From positions 147,190,389 to 147,254,388 of the forward strand of contig NC_080571.1 of the NCBI RefSeq assembly GCF_030247185.1: a DNA stretch of 64,000 nucleotides, read 5' to 3'. The DNA is from Malaya genurostris (taxonomy: Eukaryota > Arthropoda > Insecta > Diptera > Culicidae). The stretch's first letter is position 1; the number at the start of each line of letters is the position of its first letter. The notes beneath the pieces were generated by a model, which was not told where the DNA came from, did no database searches, and was given only the letters and a program-made list of their open reading frames with translations. The position numbers were made by a program, and so were the translations under genes. This document shows, piece by piece, positions 31,060-42,006 of the stretch.

Positions 31060-31640
31060 CTGTGAAAAGATGTTTTATACTGACGGATCAAACATCAACG
31101 AGTCCACAGGCTTCGGCAACTCTTGAAAATTGGCAAACTTCATGTAGCAATAATGAACTGGTACGATGGCTACACTCCATTATCCCTGAGGTATCGACAA
31201 AGCTTGGTTCAGGGGGAAGAACGTGAGTCGTGATTTCATTTGTGTTATTTCACGGCTTATGTCAAATCATAATACATTCAACACACTTCTCCGGCGTTTT
31301 GGGATCGTGGAAAGCAAGCCCTGCACCTGTGACGACGGTTATCAAGACATCGAACATGTCGTGTGGTCGTGCGTAGAGTATCGCGAAGTCAGATCGGAGC
31401 TACTGGAATTTCTCATGGCCCGAGGTAGACCGCCTGTGGTTCCGATTCGGGATATGTTGGCGAGTCGGGATAACTCATATATGCTTCGCATATAAACCTT
31501 AAACACCTTAATATACAAGTGTATGCTTTTATATCTTGCTTAGAAAGTTCCTCCTATTTCTCGATGTTGTTTCAAATGTAGCTACAAATAATCTTCACCT
31601 GCAGGTTCGACACTAACATCCGCCCTATTCTCCAGATCCC
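31060..31640 (+). pseudogene. I/R1-type LINE ORF2 end: RNase H scrap and C-terminal domain
   Basis: Near 31,075 a short RNase H start can be read (CFYTDGSNIN then STGFGN), followed by deletion. From 31,223 to 31,495 the frame carries RDFICVISRLMSNHNTFN, CTCDDGYQDIEHVVWSCVEY and RGRPPVVPIRDMLASRD, a cysteine/histidine C-terminal domain typical of RNase H-bearing LINEs (I, LOA and R1-like groups). The sequence after 31,500 is a C-rich 3' untranslated stretch. A second relic of the same family lies at 37,428-38,380. Confidence 0.75.
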
Positions 31641-32600
31641 TCATCTGTCCACCTTCCTCACCAGAACTAACAAGATCTGTTTGCTTTCACTAACTGTTTC
31701 GCTTGCCCCTCACCCGTCTCCTCACCATCTGGATGTCAAATAGAGCTCTGTCGTTCTTAGTGATTTTGTTCCCATCAGAGATAATAAAAGTCATTTTCGT
31801 GGACTCGAAATAGACGAAAATGACGAGAAATAAATGTCAGTATCAGCTTCGCCAATAAACTATGAGAACGAAATTTATGTCCAGTCAACGACATAAGCGG
31901 AACAGTAGTTTCAAAATTTCTTTCATTTGCCAGTTTTTCTTTCATTTCAGTCATTTCTTTCTTTCATTTCAGTCATTTTCCAGTTCTTTTTTTCATTTCA
32001 GTCATTCTCGGTTTTCAGTATAATCCCATAGTATGCAGTGTCGACATTCTACCGAAGCTTTGATAGTTGATAATGACAGAAAACGATTCATAACGACTTT
32101 TACCGTTTGGTGTTCGAATTTGTAGTAGTTTTGTTTTCTAATGAGCTCCTGTAATTACTTCGATTTATCATATTTTTGTCACTCTTTATTGCCAAGCGTC
32201 ACAGATTTTCAATACATCGATGAAAGAATGAGAATGGATATTCTGCTGATTCTCCCTGCAGACGTTAGTTCGGTTTCGTCTTGTCATAGAGAAAAGAGTG
32301 ACGTTGGCAAATATACTCTCTATTTTTTTCAATGAGAAATAAAAATGTTTCGTCTCTCTTTGTTTGTTCTGGTGTTGGTCATTTACGAATGAGATAGTGA
32401 AAATAACGAAAATGAGGCTGTTGGGTTGGATTCTATCATTAAGAATGCATAACAATTTTAAGCTCTGGTTCCTATATCCCCTTTTTACTCCGTTTTCCAT
32501 AATATTTACTTCTCTATACGTCTTTCATTTTCTTCCGTAACATCACAATCATTACCCATAGAAGGCCGCTTTAGTTTATGACCAGCAAGCGGGATGCAGG
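31641..32600. other. Intergenic with a short TTTCATTTCAGTCAT minisatellite
   Basis: Positions 31,918-32,006 contain three to four imperfect copies of a roughly 25-30-bp unit ending TTTCATTTCAGTCAT. A small inverted repeat around GACGAAAATGAC (31,813) is also visible. No protein or RNA gene could be recognised. Confidence 0.45.
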
Positions 32601-34030
32601 ATGCATGATTTTACACGGGGGTTACGCATCTTTTTACACGGGGGTTACGTACCGTGTTCAAAAAATCCGTGTAAAAGAAAACCGTGTTAATTGCGGAAAC
32701 CGTGAAAAAAAATCGCGTGGAAAATTTGACGTAATAATTCCAAAAACCGTAGATTTCATCATTTGTTTGTTTTGTTTTGGATAAAATATAACTCTTGATA
32801 ATTTGAAGGGGAAAAAAGCTTATTTTTTAACCCCTAAAATTATGCAAGGTACACATAACTGTGGAAATGTAACTGTTGTTTTACAATAAAAACGGAAATC
32901 TGAAAAACAGCCGGAGGTTACGAGAAGGGTCCAGTCATACTTGATAAAACACATTGGATGACAAATTAAAATTAGAAAACGCGTTATACGATAAGCAAAT
33001 TATTCTAAATGGCTCATGCCTTCTGTATAATGCATTCAGTTTTCAAAAGAACGATAATACGTACAATTAGAACCCATAAACACTTTCACTACCAAAAAGC
33101 TTGAGAATAAGTTCTTTTCGATTCCGAAGGTACGATGTGTAGTAAATACTAACGATCTTAACAGTAATTCTCAACTAAACTGGGTGGGAAGACATGGGTA
33201 TTGGATGAAGATCTAGGCACGCAGCGACAGAATCAAAGGGGAAGAATTCATAGAGATGAATATGGATCAAATTAGAAAAGGTTTTACTATGTGTCATGCT
33301 GAAGCAACTCATTTCATCGACGTAAATCATAATAGTACTAGAGTTATATTATTCAAATGGGCATAAAATACTGTACTGCTCGATATGATGAAGAGTTGAA
33401 GCAGACCCTGTCAGCTTGGAGCGGAATCAATCTTCAGTTCAACAACGCCATCGGACGGCATCTCATTCAACATATCATGTCAATTGTATGGGTGCGCAGT
33501 GCTGCTATTTTGGCGCGCACGAATTTGACATTTCTCTCCCCTGCTTCTATGTACGAGATTCGATGCGGACTCGCCTGAGGGCACCATGTTCGCAAAAAAG
33601 GAAGTTACCAATGATTTGTTCGGGAAATCTGAGAGCTGGATATCTTGTTAATATGATGTCTTTGGTTGAAGAGATTTGCAAATTCGACTAGTTCTTCAAC
33701 GCTACGAAATTCTCGATGATATCAATGACGATGCTGACATCATACACCACAACTGAGCGGAATAGACGTTGTCGTGTAATTTACGACAGGGATTTAAGAT
33801 CTGAAGACTGATAAATCATTTTATGGAACGACAGTCAATACTCCCGTGATTTATTGAATGAATGATTTTAGTTAACTTCAAACTTCAAATCAATTATCAT
33901 AGTCGTTCTTTTACCGACAACCTGTTCCCTTTTTTTAAATTTTTCTCAAAAAACAAATGTTAGTGCTTTTTAAACTTTCATCAGAAACCGTGTTAATTCC
34001 GGAATCCGTGTAAAAAAAACTGTGTATAAA
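32601..34030. repeat. CCGTGTAAAA-type repeat block, no gene
   Basis: Two copies of TTTACACGGGGGTTACG lie at 32,611-32,650, followed by ATCCGTGTAAAAG and ACCGTGTTAATTGCGGAAACCGTG. The same words recur at 33,985-34,022 (ACCGTGTTAATTCCGGAATCCGTG) and beyond element B near 36,602. These look like subterminal repeats of an older transposon into which element B inserted. The frame 33,357-33,691 between them is unrecognised. Confidence 0.4.
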
Positions 34031-36605
34031 AAACCTGTCTTAATCCACCTAGTGGTGTAATGATGCCTTTCTCATGTACATATAATATTGTGGTATTCTA
34101 TTCAAAAATTTTCTCTTCGATTTTTGAAAGAAACCAAGTGATTGTTTATGCATAACATACAGAATAAAACAGTGCTTTGATTGCGTAAGCCATCCTTAAG
34201 AGAACGAAATGGGTTCACTATTATATGCACTTCCGGCACCGGAACCCGAGAACCGGTATAGTCAAAGTCGGTTCGTACGGCAACCAACTAACATGACACA
34301 CAAACTCTTCTAGTACGCACTCTATAACTCCGGATTCGGAAGTCGGATCCGGATGAAATTCAGGAATTCCGTATGGGACCAGAAGACCTTTCATTTGCAT
34401 ATTAGTTTGTGGAAATTGGTCAAACCATCGCTGAGAAAAGTGAGCGAGAACCATTTTGGTATATATGACCACTATTTCCGGTACTTCCGGAACCGGATAC
34501 CGGGAACCAGGATAGCCGGAATCGGTTTGTTTAGTTGCCTACTGATAATGACTATCGATTTGTGTAGTTTTGAGACCAGTTTAGAAAAATTTTCACGTTG
34601 TTTTGCTTCGCCGGTTTAAGTGACGGTGTACAATATTGAACACACTTTACCCTATAATTTCGGAACCGGAAGTCGGATCCGGATGAAATTCAGGAATTCC
34701 GTATGGGACCGGGGGACCTTTCATTTGAATCTAAGTTTGTGAAAATCGGTCAAACCATCGCTGAGAAAAGTGAGCGAGAACCATTTTGGTATATATGACC
34801 ACTATTTCCGGTACTTCCGGAACCGGATACCGGGAACCAGGATAGCCGGAATCGGTTTGTTTAGTTGCCTACTGATAATGACTATCGATTTGTGTAGTTT
34901 TGAGACCAGTTTAGAAAAATTTTCACGTATTTTGCTTCGCCGGTTTAAGTGACGGTGTATAATATTGAACACACTTTACCCTATAATTTCGGAACCGGAA
35001 GTCGAATCCGGATGAAATTCAGGAATTCCGTATGGGACCGGGAGACCTTTCATTTGAATCTAAGTTTGTGGAAATCGGTCAAACCATCGCTGAGAAAAGT
35101 GAGTGAGAACCATTTTGGTATATATGACCACTATTTCCGGTACTTCCGGAACCGGATACCGGGAGCCAGGATAGCCGGAATCGGTTTGTTTAGTTGCCCA
35201 TTGATAATGACTATCGATTTGTGTAGTTTTGAGACCAGTTTAGAAAAATTTTCACGTTTTTTGCTTCGCCGGTTTAAGTGACGGTGTACAATATTGAACA
35301 CACTTTACCCTATAATTTCGGAACCGGAAGTCGGATCCGGATGAAATTCAGAAATTCCGTATGGGACCGGGAGACCTTTCATTTGAATCTAAGTTTGTGA
35401 AAATCGGTCAAACCATCGCTGAGAAAAGTGAGTGAGAACCATTTTGGTATATATGACCACTATTTCCGGTATTTCCGGAACCGGATACCGGGAACCAGGA
35501 TAGCCGGAATCGGTTTGTTTAGTTGCCTACTGATAATGACTATCGATTTGTGTAGTTTTGAGACCAGTTTAGAAAAATTTTCACGTTTTTTGCTTCGCCG
35601 GTTTAAGTGACGGTGTACAATATTGAACACACTTTACCCTATAATTTCGGAACCGGAAGTCGGATCCGGATGAAATTCAGGAATTCCGTATGGGACCGGG
35701 AGACCTTTCATTTGAATCTAAGTTTGTGAAAATCGGTCAAACCATCGCTGAGAAAAGTGAGTGAGAACCATTTTGGTATATATGACCACTATTTCCGGTA
35801 TTTCCGGAACCGGATACCGGGAACCAGGATAGCCGGAATCGGTTTGTTTAGTTGCCTACTGATAATGACTATCGATTTGTGTAGTTTTGAGACCAGTTTA
35901 GAAAAATTTTCACGTTTTTTGCTTCGCCGGTTTAAGTGACGGTGTACAATATTGAACACACTTTACCCTATAATTTCGGAACCGGAAGTCGAATCCGGAT
36001 GAAATTCAGGAATTCCGTATGGGACCGGGAGACCTTTCATTTGAATCTAAGTTTGTGAAAATCGGTCAAACCATCGCTGAGAAAAGTGAGTGAGAACCAT
36101 TTTGGTATATATGACCACTATTTCCGGTACTTCCGGAACCGGATACCGGGAGCCAGGATAGCCGTAATCGGTTTGTTTAGTTGCCTACTGATAATGACTA
36201 TCGATTTGTGTAGTTTTGAGACCAGTTTAGAAAAATTTTCACGTATTTTGTTTCGCCGGTTAAAGTGACGGTGTACAATATTGAACACACTTTACCCTAT
36301 AATTCCGGAACCGGAAGTCGGATCCGAATGAAATTCAGGAATTCCGTATGGGACCACGAGACCTTTCATTTGAATCCTAGTTTGTCAAAATCGGTTCAGC
36401 CATCTCCGAGAAAACCTAGTGAGATTATTTGACACATACACACACACACACACACACATACATACACACACATACACACACACAGACATTGCTCAGCTCG
36501 ATGAACTGAGTCGAATGGTATATGACACTTGGCCCTCCGGGCCAATTTTCACTAGTCGGTTTTTCAAGTGATTGCATAACCTTTCTATATGAGAAAGGCA
36601 AAAAC
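34028..36605. mobile_element. TIR element B carrying 329-bp tandem repeats
   Basis: The left end GCCTTTCTCAT (34,065-34,075) pairs with ATGAGAAAGGC (36,589-36,599). About six and a half monomers of exactly 329 bp follow one another, with CCGGTTTAAGTGACGG at 34,611, 34,940, 35,269, 35,598, 35,927 and (as CCGGTTAAAG) 36,256. They are far more homogeneous than in element A. A (CA)n tract at 36,434-36,483 precedes the right end. Apparent 60-110-codon frames repeat because the monomer repeats and are not genes. Without a transposase it is non-autonomous. Confidence 0.85.
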
Positions 36606-36639
36606 CGTGCGAAAAAAAACGTATAAAAAGAGACCTTAG

Positions 36640-36722
36640 TGTATAAAGAAAGAATGTCAGTTTTATTCGAATTCACGACATCCAGTTATGTTTCTGACAT
36701 TAAACACCCGTGTTTTTAGAGA
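36640..36722 (+). repeat. Dispersed ~80-bp repeat (copy at 40,798-40,880)
   Basis: The block contains GTCAGTTTTATTCG, TTCACGACATCCAGTTATGT and TCTGACATTA-ACACCCGT. The same series occurs at 40,798-40,880 in the same orientation. Its nature is unknown; it sits just upstream of the hammerhead dimer here. Confidence 0.55.
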
Positions 36723-36770
36723 CTACATTTCATCTTAATGTCAGAAATTGATTCTGGTTCGCAAGTTTTA

Positions 36771-36860
36771 ACTTTACACCTGCCATCAGGTGGGACAGCA
36801 GTTCAAGTTAAACTGTTATGCACTGACAAGTCTAAGACGAAGCTTAAAGATAATGAAATT
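36771..36860 (+). ncRNA. Decayed hammerhead unit 1 of a dimer
   Basis: It aligns with the 1441-1545 ribozyme: ACTTTACACC|TGC, then AGCAGTTCAAG...AACTGTTATGCA, core CUGACAAG at 36,833-36,840, stem II UCUAAGA, and GAAGC in place of GAAAC. The core G-to-A change (GA to AA), the A-to-G change in GAAA and the damaged cleavage triplet make it inactive. The downstream TATGCCCTAGCACAAA block is shared with the 1.5-kb copy. Confidence 0.6.
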
Positions 36861-37023
36861 GGTCATATGCCCTAGCACAAACAAGATTAATGTCTAACTG
36901 ATCATCCCCAGTATTCGCTGAAACTTTTTTTTCGTCAGTATTAGCTGAAACTTGTTTTCGTTCGGAACGGCAGAAAGGACTTGGCACTTCGGTGCTAATT
37001 ATTAGTCTATTGCAAATAGCACT

Positions 37024-37120
37024 AACTTTACATCTGCATAGCGGTTTGTTTTGAGCTGCAGGTGGCATAACAGTTCAACATAAGCTGTAATGCACAGACG
37101 AGTCTAAGACAAAACGTAAA
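37024..37120 (+). ncRNA. Decayed hammerhead unit 2 of a dimer
   Basis: ACTTTACATC|TGCATAGCGG, a stem I partner ending GCTGTAATGCA, core CAGACGAG (U to A at the second core base), stem II GUCUAAGAC, and AAAAC in place of GAAAC, followed by GTAAAA that still pairs with TTTAC. Its cleavage-equivalent position (37,034) is 254 bp after that of unit 1 (36,780), giving a head-to-tail dimer spacing. It is inactive by sequence. Confidence 0.6.
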
Positions 37121-37139
37121 AGTAATGAATGAAGTCTTC

Positions 37140-37427
37140 CAGATAGCGTTGGTAAATATCTATGCTGGCCGCATCCTTCGGTCCGTATGGGTCCGCGGGA
37201 AACACCCCCAGGCTACGAAGGCCCGGCGGGTGGCCCGCATGTTGGTCATCGACGGAATGCTGGTCATGTTACGGAAGAGAGTGAAGGAAAATTAAATATT
37301 GTGAAAAACGGGGTAAAAAGGGGGTTTGGTTTTGTCTAAAAACGATAGAGATCTGATTAGTTGCCAACGAGATGGTGAAGAGGCAGGGAAGGGGGAACGA
37401 AAAAGTTAGTGACAAAAAAAGATCTTG
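37140..37427. other. GC-rich island plus LINE-like 3' tail, unassigned
   Basis: Positions 37,160-37,250 are distinctly GC-rich (CCGCGGGAAACACCCCCAGG, GGCCCGGCGGGTGGCCCGC) compared with the AT-rich surroundings. No gene could be read. The 37,290-37,427 part resembles the untranslated 3' end of the CR1-like element at 15,530-15,640 (GATGGTGAA-AGG...GAAGGGGGAA, AAGATCT-GTTAGTT). Confidence 0.35.
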
Positions 37428-38380
37428 TTAGTTGCTGAAGCTGGAAATTATACTTTTTGAGCGACGAATAATACATTTCACTTGTATATCAATGTGTTTA
37501 AGGAACTGGTACATGAGAAGCATATATAAACTCTCCCGACTCGCCAACACATCCCGAACCGAAACCTCAGGCGGTCTACCTCGGGATCTAAGGGATTCTA
37601 GTAGCTTCGTCCTGGCGGCGCGATACTCTACGCACAACCACACGACGTGCTCGATGTCCTGATAACCGTCGCCACAGGTTCAGAGACCGCTTCCTGCGAG
37701 CCCAACACGCCGGAGATGTGCGTTGCAAATGTAGTGATTTGACATGAGCCGCGACATAACACGAATGAAATCGCGACTCACGTTCATCCCCGTAAATCAA
37801 GGTTTCGTCGATACATTAGGGATAATGGAATGTAGCCATCATCCTAGTTCGCCATTGCTCCATGAAGCTTGCCAACTTTCGAGAGGTTTCTGAAGAGAGA
37901 TACTGAAAAATTCATTGAAGCATATTGGTCTTTCATAAATATCACCTTCTAATGCGCCCACCTTAGCCAATGAGTCTGCCTTTTCATTTCCCGGAATGGA
38001 ACAATGCGAAGGGACCCAGACTAACCGTTCAGATAAAGTTCGCGTATTTTGGGGGATACTTTTCTGGCTTCATTTCTCGGAGAGCTTCTATTGAACTGTC
38101 CATGACAATGAAACAATGGTCTTTAGGCAAGGTTTCACTGATCTCGAGGGTGTACTGAATAGCAGCTAATTCTGCGACGTAAACTGAAGCCGGATCACTG
38201 AGTTTGTACGAAGTGGTGATGTTCAGATTGAAGATGTCGAAGCCTGTGGACCTGTTGATGTTTGGTCCGTCAGTGTAAAACACATTTTTACAGTTGACTG
38301 TTCTAAATTTATTATGAAAGATATTAGGGGCCACTCGAGGGCGTAAGTGATCCGGAAATCCACCAATCTCTTCTATTTAT
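37428..38380 (-). pseudogene. I/R1-type LINE: RNase H and C-terminal domain
   Basis: The frame 38,029-38,334 contains CKNVFYTDGPNINRSTGFDI and SVYVAELAAIQYTLEISETL, the first aspartate and the glutamate of RNase H, then IVMDSSIEALREMKP around the second aspartate. Downstream pieces on this strand (37,428-37,800, frame broken) encode the same C-terminal domain as the 31-kb relic (DIEHVVWLCVEYRAAR, RGRPPEVSVRDVLASRE). An internal deletion lies near 38,020. The upstream RT and endonuclease are missing, so it is a dead 5'-truncated piece. Confidence 0.8.
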
Positions 38381-38572
38381 ATATTTATTTATTCGTCCAA
38401 CAAATTTAGACTATAGACAAAAAAGTTACAATGGTTTCTTATATGCTATACATTATTTCTACGATTTGGTTTCAATTTTTCTTTTATTTGTTTCCTGGAC
38501 ATAGTTAGATCGATTTTTGGCAGTTTTCGTTATAAAAGCGCATCATTTGAATCATAGGATTATTTATGGCAT

Positions 38573-38715
38573 AATTTGTTTTATATTTTTTGTCGTGAAT
38601 ACGACTTACTTTACTATGGGGCTCCTTTTCAAAATTAGCCATACGGAAGAATGGGCAGAACTTAATCGTGAATATCTCGACTTGTATTAATGGCAGCAAC
38701 AAAATTCTTTCACTA
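38573..38715 (-). repeat. Dispersed repeat (reverse of 12,751-12,870)
   Basis: TTTTTGTCGTGAATACGACT, CTCCTTTTCAAAATTAGCC and AATCGTGAATAT-TCGACTTG are the reverse complement of the block adjoining the satellite at 12.75 kb. Together with the single satellite-like monomer at 40,256-40,333 it suggests one older unit that was split by the mariner element at 38,888-40,124. Confidence 0.55.
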
Positions 38716-38887
38716 TTTCATAAAAAATATGATCAGGAATTTAGGATAATATGTTGTACAGTGTGAGATAACTAAAAACAATTCAAAAATTCAGTTTTCT
38801 GAAAATTTTAAAACAACGCGGAAAAGTTTTTACTTTTGCTTGGGTTTTTCGCGCAAGGACGACGATTTTGAGGTAGTCAGGCACATA

Positions 38888-40124
38888 ACAGTTCGGCTGA
38901 AAAGTTCGTATCGTTTAATAGAAACACACATTTTTTTGCCAAAATTCGTTTTTATTATTCAACATAATTGCCATCAGAGGCGATACAGCGATTATAGCGA
39001 TCTTCCAACTTTTCAATACCATTTTTGTAGTACGATTTGTCCTTTGCCTTAAAATAGGCCTCAGTTTCAGCGATTACCTCTTCATTGCTTCTAAATTTTT
39101 TACCAGCAAGCATTCTCTTGAGGTCTGAGAACAGGGAAAAGTCTCTGGGGGCATAATCTGGAGAATACGGTGGATAAGGGAGCAGTTCGAAGCCCAATTC
39201 GTTCAATTTCAGCATGGTTTTCATCGACTTGTGACACGGTGCATTGTCTTGATGAAACAAAACTTTTTTCTTCTTCAAATGAGGCCGTTTTTTTAAATTT
39301 CGTCCTTCAAACGGTCTAATAACGCTATATAATAGTCACTGTTGATGGTTTTTCCTTTTTCAAGGTAGTCGATGAAAATTATACCATGCGAATCCCAAAA
39401 TACAGACGCCATAACCTTACCGGCCGATTGTTGAGTCTTTCCACGCTTTGGGTTCGGTTCATCGCGTGCAGTCCACTCAGCTGACTGTCGATTGGACTCC
39501 GGAGTGAAGTGATGGAGCCATGTTTATTTCGATATAACAGCTCCAAACACTGCTCAGAATCATCAATTCGTTGTTGTTTTTCATCGATTGTGAGCTCACG
39601 CGGCACCCACCTTTCTCATATCCAAATATTCGTAAATAATATGTCCAACACGTTCCTTTTATATCTTTAGGGTGTCAGCTATCTCGATCAATTTCACTTA
39701 ACGGTCATCGAAAATCATTTTGTGGATTTTTTTCACGATTTCATCGGTAACAGCCTCTTTTGGACGTCCACTGCATTCATCGTCTTCGGTGCTCATATGA
39801 CCAGTACGAAATTTACCACTTACGAATTGTTGCTTCGCCCGGTGCAGAGTCTGGTTAACACTCATCAAGCCATTTTTTGGTATCGGCGGCACTTTTTTTC
39901 ATCAAAAAGTAGTGTTTCATCAACACACGAAATTCCTTTTTTTCCATTTTTTCACAATAACAAAGTAGCTTCACTCAAAATGGAATATCTCACAAACTAA
40001 TAATCAGACAGCTGTCAAATTTATACACGTATCTTTTGAAGATTGATACTAACTGAAAATGGTATGGATTTAATTCTAGTGGCGCCCTCTCATAGAAACG
40101 ATACGAACTTTTCAGCCGATCTGT
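38888..40124 (-). mobile_element. mariner element with TIRs and TA flanks
   Basis: Inverted ends ACAGTTCGGCTGAAAAGTTC (from 38,888) and its near-complement (to 40,124) are each bounded by TA (38,886-38,887 and 40,125-40,126). The total is 1,237 bp, the usual size of mariners. The minus strand encodes a broken transposase. The mostly preserved TIRs and length make this the best-preserved DNA transposon in the window, although the gene carries several stops. Confidence 0.9.
38955..39960 (-). pseudogene. mariner transposase (D,D34D), broken
   Basis: The N-terminal frame 39,698-39,892 includes KFRTGHMSTEDDECSGRPKE, the linker region after the helix-turn-helix. The C-terminal frame 38,955-39,278 includes FHQDNAPCHKS and YSPDYAPRDFSLFSDLKRML. 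The spacing between D of QDN and D of APRD is 34 residues, matching the mariner D,D34D triad. The central portion (39,379-39,606) is in another frame and stops occur between pieces. The protein would catalyse cut-and-paste transposition at TA sites; this copy cannot. Confidence 0.85.
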
Positions 40125-40255
40125 TAGCTTCCACCGAACGTTATAAAAGGGAACCGTAGTCGAAAATCGATCATTTCTTCTTATGCGTTGGAGGAAATCA
40201 GACGTCGGGACGAGAAGACGCATCCAAACAGCGGCATCGTAGAGCGCACCTTCAG

Positions 40256-40333
40256 CGTGATTAAAAACCTCAAACGCTCAGATCGTAGTTCTCATTTGCT
40301 TTCCGGTCGTCAAGGCGAGAAGACGCATTAAAC
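40256..40333 (+). repeat. Single 105-bp-satellite-like monomer
   Basis: GATTAAAAACCTCAAACGCTC, then TCGTAGTTCTCATTTGCTTT and GGTCGTCAAGGCGAGAAGAC, match the minus strand of the 7.4/12.1-kb arrays. It follows a TATAAAAGG-containing stretch (40,140-40,170) that could be an old promoter. It lies just outside the right end of the mariner. Confidence 0.6.
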
Positions 40334-40930
40334 CAGTTTTGCATTATTTGGCACTGCGAGCGGATGTATCGTTTGTTCCAGTTCAAGCAAGAACGATTGC
40401 ATCAGCTGCTGGTGCTTTGCATTATAGAAAAAGAAAACAAGAAACGAAAAGTGGACAACATTATATAAAATCAGCCGTTCTAATGGCGCTAAATGTTATC
40501 TAAAGAACTATTATGATTACTTCTTTGTAAATTTGATTTGCTTCTTGCGCTTTTCGCTGTGCGAAAATCAATCGAGAAAAATGTTCCGAACTGTGCTAAA
40601 TATCGTAGAAAATTCCACAATTTGGTTTTTCTAAAAAGCAGAAATGAATCCTGTACAGCATCTTGATAGTTTCTTTCAATGAAATATGCAAATCCGAAAC
40701 GAGATAATCGACGTCAAAAATCGTTGAAAATTTTAGTAGTGAAAAGGGGAAAAGTTTCGCAATTCACACAATCGATCAACTATCAATTCGAATTCGAAAG
40801 TGTAAAGAAATCGTGTCAGTTTTATTCGTATTCACGACATCCAGTTATGTCTCTGACATTACACACCCGTACTTTTTTTCGAGAATATTTGACGACTTCT
40901 GAGATGGCGGCTAGGAACATACAATTTTAG
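40334..40930. other. Intergenic, dispersed repeat at 40,798-40,880
   Basis: Apart from the ~80-bp repeat shared with 36,640-36,722 no gene or transposon could be identified. Confidence 0.4.
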
Positions 40931-40934
40931 TTGT

Positions 40935-42006
40935 GAAAGCAATGATTCAGATTGTACTCGTTGAGAAATAATGTCGTTGATAAAATAAAGCATTGTAGCT
41001 TTGCGGCGGAAGAGGAAATGTAGTCCAGTTTAGTCTACGAAGCGCATACAGTAGAAATTGTTTTTGAACAGATTCGATGCGTTCTACGTGTACGGATGTA
41101 CATGGGTTCCATACTATGCTGCAGTATTCCAAAATTGGCCTGACGTATGTTGTATATAATAATTTTATTGTGTAAGAGTCCTGAAAATTATGACTAAAAC
41201 GTTTAATGAAGCCTAACATACTATTTGCTTTATTGACAATTGTATTATAATGCTCCATGAAAGTAAGTTTTTAGTCTAAAATTACGCCTAAGTCTCTAAT
41301 AATTTTACATTTTTCTACAGGTTGGTTTCCTAACTATATGTTAATAGTAGGAGACATGATTTTTCTACACAAACGTTACTGAACTACATTTTTTAACGTT
41401 TAGTTGGAGTAAGCTTTTATTGCACCAAATGTTGAACACGTTAATTTCATATTGGAATATAATAAATGCTTCAGCATCTACAGCATTTATTATATCCATA
41501 AAGAGCTTCATGTCGTTTGCATATACAAGTACTTTTAGATGTTTGAGTAAGAAGGAAATGTCGTTTACGTACAAGATAAAAAGAAGAAGGCCTAAATGTG
41601 AACTTTGGGGAGCACCTGAAGTGACATTTATTGATTTGGAGCATGTGTTTTGATAGCGTACAATTTGTTTACGTTCTGTGAGATATGATTCAAGCCATTC
41701 CAAAAGTTTTTGTTCAATGCCATATTTTTTAATTTTGAATAGTAATAATGGTATGTCAATTCTGTCGAAAGCTTTGCTGAAGTCAGTATAGTGAGTTTCG
41801 ACATAATTTCCATTGTCCATAGCTTCCAAAGTGAATGTAATGGATTCCAGGAAATTTGTTGACGTAGAACGACCTTTGCAAAAGCCATGTTGTTTTGGAG
41901 TAATGTATTTTTTTACTCGTTGAAATATTTTCCCATTGATGATTTTTTCAAATAATTTTGGAATGCACGAGATAATGGCAATTCCTCGATAATTACGTAT
42001 GTCTGA
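40935..42006 (-). pseudogene. CR1-like LINE 'outer', 3' half (RT and C-terminus)
   Basis: Starting at the BEL border the minus strand reads DIRNYRGIAIISCIPKLFEK, CKGRSTSTNFLE and HYTDFSKAFDRIDIPLLLFK (RT motif A). It continues with SHLGLLLFILYVNDI (motif B, GVPQ altered to GAPQ) and KVLVYANDMKLFMDI, where the catalytic Y-A-D-D reads Y-A-N-D. The C-terminal piece 40,947-41,258 has YVRPILEYCSIVWNPCTSVH. It is the continuation of the 51.8-52.8-kb fragment, about 55-60 codons missing in between. The lost catalytic aspartate and several frameshifts make it inactive. Confidence 0.8.

Noticed and set aside
33357..33691. Two overlapping frames of 73 and 91 codons
   Set aside because: No recognisable domain, and they overlap each other in different frames; located between repeat blocks.
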